Shown here in pieces: positions 45,569 through 56,000 of a stretch of DNA of 64,000 nucleotides. Below the pieces are notes generated by a model. It had not been told where the DNA came from, made no database searches, and was given only the letters and a program-made list of their open reading frames with translations. Origin of the DNA: Rhodanobacteraceae bacterium (lineage in GTDB: Bacteria > Pseudomonadota > Gammaproteobacteria > Xanthomonadales > Rhodanobacteraceae); contig CP126531.1 in NCBI GenBank assembly GCA_030167125.1, positions 744,001-808,000 of the forward strand. The letters run 5' to 3'. The position numbers and the translations under genes are program-made. The first letter of the stretch is position 1, and the number at the start of each line of letters is the position of its first letter.

Positions 45569-47599
45569 TCAAAACTGCGTGTTGAAGTTGACCAGGCCGT
45601 ACGCGATGAGCGCCCAGATGCCGTAGATCGCGCACAACGCGAGCACGGCTTCGCCCACGCGACACAGCCAACCGCCCGGTCCGCGCACGATCCGCGAGAT
45701 CGCCTCCAGCACGATCGCGATGCCGCCGAGGATCGCCAGCACGCCCAGCACGTACAGCACGACCAGCCAGCCCGTGAAGTCGCCGTACATCAGCGCCATG
45801 GGTTTCGAGAACGCCGTCAGCAACAGCAGCCAGCCGATCACCACCGCCAGCATCAGGCACACGCCGATCCGCGACGCGAGGTTCAGCGCAAACCGATCGG
45901 TGGTCGCCATCAGCGGCCTGCGGCCGAAGCGCCGCCGCGCGATCGCGCCGCCGATCCAGACCAGCAGGGTCAGCACGAACACCGCTATCGCGATCTGGGT
46001 CAGCAGCACGAACCAGCCGTGTTGCTGCAGGCCATGCACCGGCTGGAACAGCTCCACCGGCGGGAAATCATCGGTGGTCCACCACTTGATCGAGCCGTCG
46101 GCGTTCGCGACGAAACGCAGCGTCGATTGCCCGTTCACTTCCTGGTACAGCAGCGGGCCGATCTCGCGCCAATGTTTCACGGCGCCCGAAGAATCCTTCA
46201 GCATGCTGACGGTGATCTCGCCGTTCGGCAGCGCCGCGACTTGCGCCTGGCCCAGGCTGAAGATCAGGCGCAACGCGCTGTCTTCGCGGCGGCTCGCCCA
46301 GTACCAGCCGGCCACGCGTGCCGCGTCGGCCTTCGCCGAAGCCGCCGTCGCGGGTGACGGGGGCGTGTACGGGAAATAGCGATCGAGGAAGGCGCGGAAC
46401 AGATCGGTGCGCACGGCCTCGGCCGTGCCGTTCGGCGCTTTCCCCGCGCTGTTGAACGACATGAAGATGCCGATGTCCTTGTCCAGCAGCAGGTGCAGGT
46501 CGGAATGGAAGGCGAGGGTGTCGCCGCCGTGGCCGATGATGCGCAGGCCGTTGCGGTTCTCGCGATAGAACCCGAAGTCGTAACCGTTCATGTCCGGCGC
46601 CGCGTTGTAATGCGGGCTGTGCATCAGTTGCGCGGTCGCGGCAGGCAGGATGGTATTGCCGTCGAATTGGCCGCCCTGCAACTGCATGATCATGAAGTTC
46701 GCCATGTCGGTCGCGCTGGAGGTGAACGAGCCGGCGGGATACGCCTCGATCACCTCGAACGGCACGGTGTCCTTGTCGGTGGCGGTGATGTAGCCGGTGG
46801 CGAGATCACCGGCCAATGCAGGCGGCAGCGGCTGCACGAAGGTCGAATGCGACATCGCCAGCGGCTTCAGGATGTGCGCCTCGACGTATTGGTCGAACGG
46901 TTCACCGGACACGCGCTGCACGATGTAGCCGGCCAGCGTGGCGCCGTAGTTCGAATACGCAACCACCTTGCCCGGCGGGAAAATACGCGGCGGCATCCGC
47001 TCGACCAGGTATTGGCGCAGCGGATACGGCTTGCGCGGCGCGGCGAAGATCAGGTCGCGGATCACCTCGGCGAAACCCGGCGTCATCGTCATCAGGTCGC
47101 GCATCGTGATCGGCTTGCCGAATTTCTCCGGGATCCTGAAGTCGAGGTACGTGTTGATGTCCGCGTCGAGATCGATCTTGCCGGTCGCGACCAGTTGCAT
47201 CACCGCCGTCCAGGTGAACAGTTTGGAGACCGAGCCGATCCGGAACAGCGTCTTGTCCGCGACGACCAGCGTGCGCTTGGCGACGTCGGCGTAGCCGTAG
47301 CCCTGCGCGAAAATCGGTTTGCCGTCCTTGACCACGACCAGCACCGCGCCCGCGATGTCGTTGCGCTTCAGCATGTACGGAACCAGGCCGTCGAAGAACG
47401 TGCGCAGGTCGGCTGCATCGAGGGTGGGCGTCGCACCGGCGGTCGACGATGCAGCCGTTTCCACCGGCGGCGCCGACGCCGCGGGCTGCGCCGTCGACGT
47501 GGCCGGCGCCGGATGCGTGGCGACGGCGGACGGGACTTGCGCAAGGCACGGCGCGCATGCGCTGAAGACCAGCAACAGCGGGACGAGGCGCTTCAACAT
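45569..47599 (-). CDS. Membrane-anchored S12/beta-lactamase-fold serine hydrolase (paralogue B)
   Basis: 676 residues from ATG 47599 with AAGGAGA upstream. Signal peptide ends LAQ (about 21), then a Pro/Ala/Thr-rich linker. Catalytic motifs as in paralogue A: SxxK at S123-V-S-K126, YSN at 215-217, HGGDT near 390. Long stretches are identical or nearly so between the two (LFRIGSVSKLFTWTAVMQLV, NYGA-LAGYIVQRVSGEPFDQY), and both end in four membrane helices and NFNxxF. The pair must stem from a local duplication. It follows the TonB receptor on the same strand by 128 nt. Confidence 0.9.
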   Translation of the reverse strand: MLKRLVPLLLVFSACAPCLAQVPSAVATHPAPATSTAQPAASAPPVETAASSTAGATPTLDAADLRTFFDGLVPYMLKRNDIAGAVLVVVKDGKPIFAQGYGYADVAKRTLVVADKTLFRIGSVSKLFTWTAVMQLVATGKIDLDADINTYLDFRIPEKFGKPITMRDLMTMTPGFAEVIRDLIFAAPRKPYPLRQYLVERMPPRIFPPGKVVAYSNYGATLAGYIVQRVSGEPFDQYVEAHILKPLAMSHSTFVQPLPPALAGDLATGYITATDKDTVPFEVIEAYPAGSFTSSATDMANFMIMQLQGGQFDGNTILPAATAQLMHSPHYNAAPDMNGYDFGFYRENRNGLRIIGHGGDTLAFHSDLHLLLDKDIGIFMSFNSAGKAPNGTAEAVRTDLFRAFLDRYFPYTPPSPATAASAKADAARVAGWYWASRREDSALRLIFSLGQAQVAALPNGEITVSMLKDSSGAVKHWREIGPLLYQEVNGQSTLRFVANADGSIKWWTTDDFPPVELFQPVHGLQQHGWFVLLTQIAIAVFVLTLLVWIGGAIARRRFGRRPLMATTDRFALNLASRIGVCLMLAVVIGWLLLLTAFSKPMALMYGDFTGWLVVLYVLGVLAILGGIAIVLEAISRIVRGPGGWLCRVGEAVLALCAIYGIWALIAYGLVNFNTQF

Positions 47600-47727
47600 G
47601 ACATGTCTCCTTGAACGTGTGGAGCGTGAAACGGCTTTGCTGCAAGACATTCGATGCGGCACGCACGCGCGCGTCGCGCTGCATTCGCGCTCCGCATCGC
47701 CTGCAGCCGCATGCCGCGTCCCTGGCT

Positions 47728-50073
47728 TCAGAAATTCCTGCTGACCGAAATGCCGAACAGGCGCGGCGTGATGATGGTCGCGTTGTCTTCCATCATCCCG
47801 GTGACCGGATTGAGCTGTCCGGCGACCGGCACGTAGTTCTGGAAAGTGCTCGCCTGCACGATGCCGCGCTGGTTGGTCAGGTTCTTGACGTAGACGTCGA
47901 TGTTCCACTGGTCGCGGTTCACGCCTGCGCGCAGGTTGATGGTGTTGTAGCCCGGAATGGTCGGACTCGACGGCAGCGGCGGCAGCACGCCCGCGATCGG
48001 GTAGCTGAAGGCGAAGTCGGTCGAGCGCTCGCCGACGTACTGATAGCTCGCGCCCACGTAGCCGTGCCAGCCGCCGCCCAGCGCGAAGTCGTAATCGCCG
48101 CTCAGGCCCAGCGTGAATTGCGGCGCGTAGGGCAATGGATCACCGCGCTTGCCGTTGGAAGGATACGGCGCATCCTTGGTCAAGGTGGCGTCGTTGTAGG
48201 CGGCATTGGCCGACAGCTTGAGACCCGGCGCGGGAATCCACGAAATGGTGGCTTCCAGTCCCTTGCTCTGGGCCTGTCCGCCACTGGTCAGGAAGGTGAA
48301 ATTGTTTTCGAAGGTGGTCAGCGGAATCTTGGTCCAGTCGATGTAGTACGCGGACAAGTCCACCATCAGCCGGTCATCGGCTGACGTCGATTTCAGGCCC
48401 ACTTCGTAATCGGTCAGCTTGGTCGGACTGAACGTCGCCGGTACATTGGGCACGCCGACGGGAACGATGTTCGGACCGCCGGGCAGGAAGCCGGATGCCA
48501 CCCGCGCGTACAACATGTTGTTGTCGTCGATGTGGAAGGTCGGCGTCAACGAGAACGTGGTGCTGCTGTCGGAGGATCGCTTGTCGAGCAACACGGTCGG
48601 CGGAACGCCACCGAACAGGAGTCCGTAGCCTATTTCCGTGTAGTGCTGTTTGTCGTGGCTGTAGCGCAGGCCCGCTTCCACGTCGAACCGATCGGTGACG
48701 TGCCAGGTGATGCTTCCGTAGGCGGCGTAGGCCTCGTAGGTGCTCGGCTGCAAGTCACCACCGATGGGAATCCCGAACGGTGAAGGTTGCGGTGTGCCGC
48801 TGTAGTAATCGCTCGCGTAGATGTTCTGCGCGTTGTTGCCGGTCTCGCGGGTCCAGAACACGCCGCCCAGCCATTCCACCGTTTGCGATTTCGGTGACGA
48901 CAGGCGGAATTCCTGGGTGGCCTTGGTCTGGGGGATCGTGGCCTGTTCCAGCGTGCCATAGGGGTGACCATTTGGAAGGAGGGGCAGGTTAAAGGGCGGG
49001 CCATTCAGATACAGCAGCGAAGTCGCGTCGGTGTTGGTGACCGCATCGAGCGTGCTGTAGCTGCTCGACGACATCAGCTTCGCCCAGCCGAAATCGCTGT
49101 TGACGGTGACGTTGTAGAGCCGGTAATGCGCGTCGAAGGCATCGCCGCCCAGTTCGGCGGTGCGCTGCTGCAAGTCACCATAGACGGGCTGCAACGTATC
49201 GGGGTCGAGCGCCACGGTCGCGGAACCCGCGGCGGCGAGGTTCTGCGCCAGCGCGGTCACCCGCACCGAGGTCCTGTCGGTCGGCGTCCACAACAACGAC
49301 ACGCGTCCACCCTTGACCTTGCTTTCGTTCACGTCGGTCTTGCCGCGGCCGGCGTCGTCGACGAAACCGGGATCGGTTTCGTCGTACACGTTGGCGCGGA
49401 TCGCCAGCTTGTCCTTCACCAGCGGCGCGTTCACCATGCCGTGCACGTCGAAACCGTTGCCGCCGCCATCCACGCTGCTGCCGCCGAGTTGCAGGCGCCC
49501 GGACCAAGTCTCGGTATCGGGCGGAATGGTGATGAACCGGATCACGCCGCCCAGCGCGCCTGCGCCGTACAACGTGCCCTGCGGACCACGAAGCACTTCG
49601 ATGCGTTCGACGTCGGCGGGGTCGAGGTCCGGCGTCAACGCGGAACCGACGGCGAACACGCTGCTGGAACCGAACGGCGTCTCGTCCACGTACACGCCGA
49701 CCGAAGCGCTGGGCTGCTGGGATCCCGAAGCGATGCCGCGGATGCTCAGCTCGGTCATGCCCGGCCCGAGCGTGATCGCGTCGAGGCCCGGCACGTTCGC
49801 TGCGTAGTCGGAGAAATCCTGCAGATGCTCGCGCTGGATGTCGTGGTAGGTGAGCGCCGACACCGCCATCGGCACCTTCTGCAGCGTTTCGTTGCGCCGG
49901 TTCGCCGTCACGACGATGGTGCCGAGCGTGGTGACGGTGCCGGAACTCTCCGCCGGCTTCGCGGTGTTCTGATCCGCCGGCGCGTTCTGCGCATGCGCCA
50001 GCGGTATCGAGGAAAGCAGCGCCGCGGCGATCGCGGCCGACAGAAGCGACAACCCGTTGCGCCTGGTGCTCAT
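47728..50073 (-). CDS. TonB-dependent outer-membrane receptor
   Basis: 781 residues from ATG 50073 with GGAGG upstream. Signal peptide to about 28 (LAHAQ). A TonB-box-like strand and plug start at GTIVVTANRRNETLQKVPMAVSAL; plug markers SIRGIASGSQQ and VERIEVLRGPQGTLYGAGALGG follow. A 22-strand-type barrel fills the rest, ending in RLFGISVSRNF with the terminal aromatic. This is the broad group that imports oligomers, siderophores or glycan and peptide fragments; the ligand is not readable. First gene of the set with the hydrolases, permease and epimerase. Confidence 0.95.
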   Translation of the reverse strand: MSTRRNGLSLLSAAIAAALLSSIPLAHAQNAPADQNTAKPAESSGTVTTLGTIVVTANRRNETLQKVPMAVSALTYHDIQREHLQDFSDYAANVPGLDAITLGPGMTELSIRGIASGSQQPSASVGVYVDETPFGSSSVFAVGSALTPDLDPADVERIEVLRGPQGTLYGAGALGGVIRFITIPPDTETWSGRLQLGGSSVDGGGNGFDVHGMVNAPLVKDKLAIRANVYDETDPGFVDDAGRGKTDVNESKVKGGRVSLLWTPTDRTSVRVTALAQNLAAAGSATVALDPDTLQPVYGDLQQRTAELGGDAFDAHYRLYNVTVNSDFGWAKLMSSSSYSTLDAVTNTDATSLLYLNGPPFNLPLLPNGHPYGTLEQATIPQTKATQEFRLSSPKSQTVEWLGGVFWTRETGNNAQNIYASDYYSGTPQPSPFGIPIGGDLQPSTYEAYAAYGSITWHVTDRFDVEAGLRYSHDKQHYTEIGYGLLFGGVPPTVLLDKRSSDSSTTFSLTPTFHIDDNNMLYARVASGFLPGGPNIVPVGVPNVPATFSPTKLTDYEVGLKSTSADDRLMVDLSAYYIDWTKIPLTTFENNFTFLTSGGQAQSKGLEATISWIPAPGLKLSANAAYNDATLTKDAPYPSNGKRGDPLPYAPQFTLGLSGDYDFALGGGWHGYVGASYQYVGERSTDFAFSYPIAGVLPPLPSSPTIPGYNTINLRAGVNRDQWNIDVYVKNLTNQRGIVQASTFQNYVPVAGQLNPVTGMMEDNATIITPRLFGISVSRNF

Positions 50074-50116
50074 GGACCACCCTCCTGAAACATGGCGACG
50101 AACCGCTGGTCGGCTG

Positions 50117-50146
50117 ATTGTTACTACGATCACATGATCGTGTCAA
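50117..50146 (-). promoter_or_regulatory. Promoter of the TonB-receptor gene with a 16-bp dyad in the spacer
   Basis: Minus strand: perfect -35 TTGACA (50146-50141), 18-nt spacer, AACAAT as -10 (50122-50117). Plus-strand bases 50126-50141 read ACGATCACATGATCGT, a dyad ACGATCA-CA-TGATCGT covering almost the whole spacer. A repressor bound here would block polymerase. The gene's ATG is 44 nt further on. Confidence 0.65.
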
Positions 50147-50273
50147 TGTTAGTTGAATATCAAATGTCGATCACGCTACCTGGTGGCTGGCGGGGCGGTA
50201 CTTCCGTCACTTGCCATGCATCGCCGCGCGTGGTGCACTGCCGCGTTATCCATTCGGCACGGAGTGCAACGCG

Positions 50274-52991
50274 ATGCGGACGATCTACAAGGCAGCGATG
50301 GTGGGTCTGCTGGCCTGCGCCGGTGTGGCGCTGGCGAAACCGCCACGTACGGCGCCAACGAATGCGACGGCTGCGACGTCCGCGCAAACACCGCCGATGA
50401 CGCGCCTTCCCGATTGGGCGGTGCCGCAGTCCTACGACCTTGCGATCAAGAGCGATCCCGACAAGTCCGGTTACAGCGGCACGGTCACGATCGCCGTCGA
50501 CCTGAAGAAGGCATCGAATTACCTCTGGCTGCATGGCAAGGACCTCAAGGTTTCCAGCGTCACCATCACCGACGCGCACGGCAAGATGCACGCCGGCAAG
50601 TACGACGGTGCGGTCACCAAGGACGCCGAGCAGGCGGGCGTGGCGCGCGTCGATTTCGGCACGACGCTGCAGCCGCAGAAGATCAAGCTGAAGTTTGATT
50701 TCACCGCGCCGTACAACGCCACGCTGCAGGGCTATTACAAGGTGGTGTTCGCGGGCAACGCGTATCTGCAGACGCAGATGGAACCGATCAGCGCGCGGCT
50801 CGCGTTCCCGTGCTTCGACGAACCGGGCTTCAAGGCGCCGCTGACCCTGTCGCTGACGATTCCCGACGCCGACAAGGCCGTCGCGAATGCAGCCGAGACC
50901 AGCAGCAAGCCGGCCGGCGCGGGCTGGAAGACCGTGACCTTCGCGCAGACCAAACCGCTGCCCACCTATCTGTATGCGTGGCTGGTCGGTCCTTGGGATA
51001 TCGTCAACGGCCCGACCATTCCGCCGAACCAGTGGCGTTCGACGCCGGTGCCGGTGCGCGGCATCGCGACCAAGGGCAACGGTGAGAAGATGCAGCGCGC
51101 GCTGGCGATGGCGCCGGCCATCATCGAGCACGAGGAAGCCTATTACGGCTTCGGTTATCCGTTTGGCAAACTCGATCTCGCCGCGCTGCCGGATTTCTCG
51201 GCCGGCGCGATGGAGAACGCGGGCCTCATCACCTATCGCGACTGGCTGCTGCTGCTCGACAAGGATTCCGCGCCCAGCGCCGTGCGCAGCACCTTCAACG
51301 TCGAAGCGCACGAGATGGCGCACCAGTGGACCGGCGACACCGTGACGCTGGCGTGGTGGAACGACATCTGGTTGAACGAAGCGTTCGCGACCTGGATGCA
51401 GCAGAAGATCGAGGGCGAGATCCATCCGGATTGGCACGCGCACCTCAACCGCATCGAAGGCGGCCAGGGTGCGATGCAGGAAGACAGCCTGATCAGCGCG
51501 CGCATGATCCGCCAGCCGATCACCGGCAACGGCGATATCGAAACCGCGTTCGATGGCATCACCTACGAGAAGGGCGCGGCCGTCATCGGCATGTTCGAGA
51601 ACTTCGTCGGTCCCGAGGTTTTCCAGAAGGGTATGCAGGCGTACATCAAGGCGCACGCGTTCGGCAACGCCAACGCTGACGATCTGGTGAACGCGATCGC
51701 GACCGCGGCCGGCAAGGGCGATGCCTTCAAGAAGGCCTTCGAAAGTTTCCTCAACCAGAACGGCGTGCCGCTGGTTTCGACCAAGCTCGATTGCAATACG
51801 AAGGGCAACGCAATGCTGGAACTGGCGCAGAGCCGCTACCTGCCGCTGGGTTCGACCGGTGATCCGAACCGTCTGTGGGGCGTGCCCGTCTGCGTTCGTT
51901 TCCCGAATGGCGTGCAGTGCCAGATGCTGGACACCAAGTCCGCGAGCATGAAGATCGACGGCGGCCAGTGCCCGGCGTGGTACATGCCGAATGCCAATGG
52001 TGATGGTTACTACCGCTACGAAATGGCCAAGGCCGATCGCGCGGCGCTGGTCAAGGTGATCGCGCAGCGCAGCGACGGCGAGCAGCTGGCATTTGCCGAT
52101 TCCGTCGACGCGGCGTTCCAGCGCGGCGACATGGATGCGTCCGAAGTGCTGGCCGCGATGCGCGAACTGGCGCCGTCGAAGGTGCGCCAGATCGCGTTGG
52201 CCCCACTGGGAACGGTCGGCTGGATTTACGATCACGAAGCGCAAACCGATGCGCAAAAGGCCGCGATACGTGCAGCCGTGTCGAAGGCCTATCTGCCGCG
52301 TCTCGAAGCGCTTGGCTATCAAAGGCGTAAAGGCGAATCGGCCGACGACGTGTTGATGCGCAGCGAACTCGCGAGCGCGCTGGGCCTGGAATTCAAGGTA
52401 CCTTCGGTTCGCGCGGCGTTGTTGAAGCAAGGCGAAGCCGCGTTGAAGCCCGGCAAGGATGGGCTGCCGGATCTGATGGCGGCGAATCCGGATCTGCTGC
52501 GCACCGCGCTGTCGGTGGCGGTGGAAGAGCAAGGCAAGCCCGCGGTCGATGAACTGATCGCTGCGATTCCGAAGACCACCGATCCGGTGCGCCGCAACGC
52601 GATGCTCGGCGCGCTCAGCCATGCGCAGGGTGCCGAGGCCGACGTGGTGCGCGACTTCGCGTTGTCGCCGCAGGTCAAGGTCGGCGAGATGGCGATGATC
52701 CTGCGCGGCGGCCGCGACACCGTGGCGCAACGCGACGGCCTGTGGAACTGGTTCACCGCGCACTACGACAAGATCGTCGCGCGCACCGGCGTGTTCTCCG
52801 GCGGCTACCTGCCAGGCCTCGCGGCCGGCGGCGGCTGCTCGGATGCGGAAGCGCAACGCGTGGAAAACTACTTCAAGCCGAAGCTCGGGCAGGTGCCTGG
52901 CGTCAAGCGCGGACTGGCGCAGACCAAGGAAGAGATCGTGCTGTGCAGCGCATTGAAAGCGCACCAGAACGCAGCGTCGATCACGCAATGA
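50274..52991 (+). CDS. Secreted M1-family aminopeptidase
   Basis: 905 residues from ATG 50274. Signal peptide MRTIYKAAMVGLLACAGVAL-A, so periplasmic or secreted. The exopeptidase motif GAMEN is at 311-315 and zinc ligands are His346, His350 (HEMAHQW) and Glu369 (WLNEAF). The C-terminal half is the alpha-helical ERAP1-like domain. Removes N-terminal residues from peptides. Divergent from the TonB receptor, which shares the 200-nt spacer with it and may share its regulation. Confidence 0.95.
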   Translation: MRTIYKAAMVGLLACAGVALAKPPRTAPTNATAATSAQTPPMTRLPDWAVPQSYDLAIKSDPDKSGYSGTVTIAVDLKKASNYLWLHGKDLKVSSVTITDAHGKMHAGKYDGAVTKDAEQAGVARVDFGTTLQPQKIKLKFDFTAPYNATLQGYYKVVFAGNAYLQTQMEPISARLAFPCFDEPGFKAPLTLSLTIPDADKAVANAAETSSKPAGAGWKTVTFAQTKPLPTYLYAWLVGPWDIVNGPTIPPNQWRSTPVPVRGIATKGNGEKMQRALAMAPAIIEHEEAYYGFGYPFGKLDLAALPDFSAGAMENAGLITYRDWLLLLDKDSAPSAVRSTFNVEAHEMAHQWTGDTVTLAWWNDIWLNEAFATWMQQKIEGEIHPDWHAHLNRIEGGQGAMQEDSLISARMIRQPITGNGDIETAFDGITYEKGAAVIGMFENFVGPEVFQKGMQAYIKAHAFGNANADDLVNAIATAAGKGDAFKKAFESFLNQNGVPLVSTKLDCNTKGNAMLELAQSRYLPLGSTGDPNRLWGVPVCVRFPNGVQCQMLDTKSASMKIDGGQCPAWYMPNANGDGYYRYEMAKADRAALVKVIAQRSDGEQLAFADSVDAAFQRGDMDASEVLAAMRELAPSKVRQIALAPLGTVGWIYDHEAQTDAQKAAIRAAVSKAYLPRLEALGYQRRKGESADDVLMRSELASALGLEFKVPSVRAALLKQGEAALKPGKDGLPDLMAANPDLLRTALSVAVEEQGKPAVDELIAAIPKTTDPVRRNAMLGALSHAQGAEADVVRDFALSPQVKVGEMAMILRGGRDTVAQRDGLWNWFTAHYDKIVARTGVFSGGYLPGLAAGGGCSDAEAQRVENYFKPKLGQVPGVKRGLAQTKEEIVLCSALKAHQNAASITQ

Positions 52992-53093
52992 CGTGAATCC
53001 GCTTCGTGCGTGGCGGCGTCCGTCACGCGCGAAGCACGCGCGTCGCCCATCGCGAGCCGGGTTACACTCGGCCCCGCCAAGCAGCGATGGGGG

Positions 53094-56000
53094 ATGACGA
53101 TGCGCCATGCACGGTACGGGTTGTGCTTGTTCGTCTTGTTGTTCGGTGTGGTATCCGGCGCCACGGCGCAATCCGTGCCTCCCGCGCTGCAGGGCTGGCA
53201 AGCCTGGGTAATGCACGGCCACGAGAACCAGGCTTGCCCCTTGCTGGCCTCGCCCGGCAACAGCGATGGCCGGGAATGCGTGTGGCCAGGACGCCTGTCG
53301 CTCGATGCGGACAAGGCAGGCGCCAAATTCGCGCTGCACGTGCACGTCGATGCCGAAAGCTGGGTGGCGCTGCCCGGCGGGCAGGATGCCTGGCCGCAGC
53401 AGGTCAAGGTCGACAATGCGCCAGCCATCGTGCTCGATCGTGACGGCGCGCCTTCGTTGCGGCTGGCGGCGGGCGACCATGACGTCACCGGCGCGCTGCA
53501 GTGGGACGAGCGTCCCGCGCGCGTGCAGGTTCCTGCCAACATTGCGCTGGTTGACTTGAGCGTCGACGGTGTCGCAATCGCGCAGCCCGGACGGGACGGC
53601 GATTTCCTCACGCTCGGGCAGGCCGCGGCGCGCCAGCGCGAGGCGGATGCGCTCGACGTGCGCGTGTTCCGCAAGCTCGGCGACGGCGCGCCGCCGACGC
53701 TGGAGACGCAACTGAAACTGCATGTATCCGGCAGCGCGCGCGAACAGTTGCTGGGTCCGGTATTGCCGCAAGGTTTCGTGGCGACGGCGCTCGCGAGCGA
53801 CCTTCCCGCGCGGCTCGATCCCGACGGCAGTTTGCGCGTGCAATTGCGCTCCGGGTACTGGACGGTGGCGTTGAGTGCACACGGTACCGCGCCGCTGTCG
53901 AAGCTCGCGTTCAAGGCGCCGCCTGCGCCGTGGCCGAAGCAGGAAATCTGGAGCTACGCCGATGCGCCGGCGCTGCGCACGACGCGCGTGACCGGAGCGC
54001 AGCCGATCGATCCGGCGCAAGCCGAAGTGCCCCAGGATTGGCGGGGCCTGCCGGCGTTCGTGATGACGAACGGCACCACGCTGGCGGTCGAACAAAGCGC
54101 ACGTGGACTCGGCGCGAACGCCGATGCGAGGTTGCAGCTCGATCGCAACCTCTGGCTGGATTTCGATGGGCGCGGCTTGAGCGCGGACGACCACCTGACC
54201 GGCAAGCTGGGCGCGCACGATCGTCTCGATGTCGCCGCGCCGTGGATACTCGAAAGTGCGCAAGCGGAGTCCGGCCCTTTGCTGGTCACGCGGGGCGCGC
54301 AGCGTGGCAGCAGCGGGGTGGAATTGCGCGGCAACGGTTCCGACCTGGATTTGAATGCCGGCCTGCGCCGCGCCGATCGTGGCGGCGCGCAATTCGCGAC
54401 CGGTGGCTGGGAGCAAACGCTCGACAGCGTGAACACCACGCTGCATCTTCCTTATGGCTATCGCCTGCTCGGTGCGCCAGGCGCGGACCGTTCGCCCGAC
54501 AGCTGGGTCGCGCGCTGGAACCTGCTCGACCTGTTCGTGGCGGCGGTGATCGCGTTGCTCGCGTGGCGGTTGCTCGGCTGGCGCTGGGCGCTGGTGGCGC
54601 TGGCGTTCGTGGTGCTGTCGCATGGCGAACCCGGTGCGCCGCGCTGGACGCCCGCACTCGCCGTGGCGTTCGGCCTCGTGGCGAAAGTGCTGCCGGAAGG
54701 CAAGCTGCGCAAGGTTGCGCGCGCAGCGGGCGTCGCATTGCTGGTGCTCGCCGCGGTCGCAACCTTGCCGTTCGCGGCAGTGCAGGTGCGCGATGCCCTG
54801 CATCCGCAACTGGAAGACACGGGTTTCGCGTGGATTGCACCGGAGCGTGGCGAAGCCGTAGCCGTGGCGCGCACGCAGTTCGTCCCACCGCCGCCCCAGG
54901 AGCAGACCGTGATGTCGACGCCCGTCGCGCCTCCGGCACCTCCGCCGCCCGCGGCGGCGCCACCACCGCCGCCCGCGGATGTCGCGGCGAAACCGCAAAC
55001 GCTGCAAACGGTCGTGCTGACCGCGTCGCGGGTCAACCCGACGGACCTCGTCACGTCTTCCGGCTACCCGCCGAACATGATCGTGCAGTCGGGCCGCGGT
55101 GTGCCGGACTGGTCGCGGTACGGCAGCGCCTATCAACTTGGATGGAGCGGCCCGGTCACCGCGCAGCAAACGTACCGGCTGGTGATCCTGCCGGCATGGG
55201 CGACCCGCATCCTGCGCATCGCGGCGCTGCTGCTGCTGGTGGCATGGCTCATCGCGATCGCGCGTGCGTTCGATTTGAAGATGCGATTGCCGGCTCAGCA
55301 CGGGCTCGAAGCTGCGGGTGCCGCGGGGCTGCTGCTGGCCGCATTGGTGGCGCCACAGGCGCGCGCGCAGGCGATACCCTCGCCGGAATTGCTGTCGCAA
55401 TTGCGGGCGCGCCTGCTGGAAGCGCCGGCCTGCGCGCCGTCCTGTGCGTCGTCGCCGCTGGCCGAAGTGGCCGTGCAAGCCAACGCGTTGCAAGTCACCA
55501 CCGAAGCCGATGCAGCGACGAAAGTGGCGTTCCCGCTGCCTTACATGGATGCGCCCGCGACGCTGCACGGCGTCAGCGTCGACGGCAAACCGTCCGTGCA
55601 GTTGGTCCGGCGCGACGGCAATCCCTGGATCGCGCTCGATCGCGGCGTGCATCGCGTCGCGCTCGATTTCCAGCTTGATGCGGACAGCGCCAGCACCGCG
55701 CTGCATTTCCCGATGGCGCCGCCGAATGTCGCGCTGGCTGCGCAGGGCTGGCAGGTGGCGGGCAACGATGGCGTGCGGTTGCTGTCGGACACGCTGACTT
55801 TCACGCGCGAACGCAAGGCCGACCAGACGGACGGCGCCGCCTTGCCTGCGCAGACGTTCCCGCCGTACGTGACGTTGACCCGGAATATCGCGATCGGACT
55901 CGATTCGAGAGTCGACAACCTCGTCACGCGCATTGCGCCCTCCACCGGTGGCTTCACCGTCGAACTGCCGTTGCTGCCCGGCGAGCACGTGGCTACGCCG

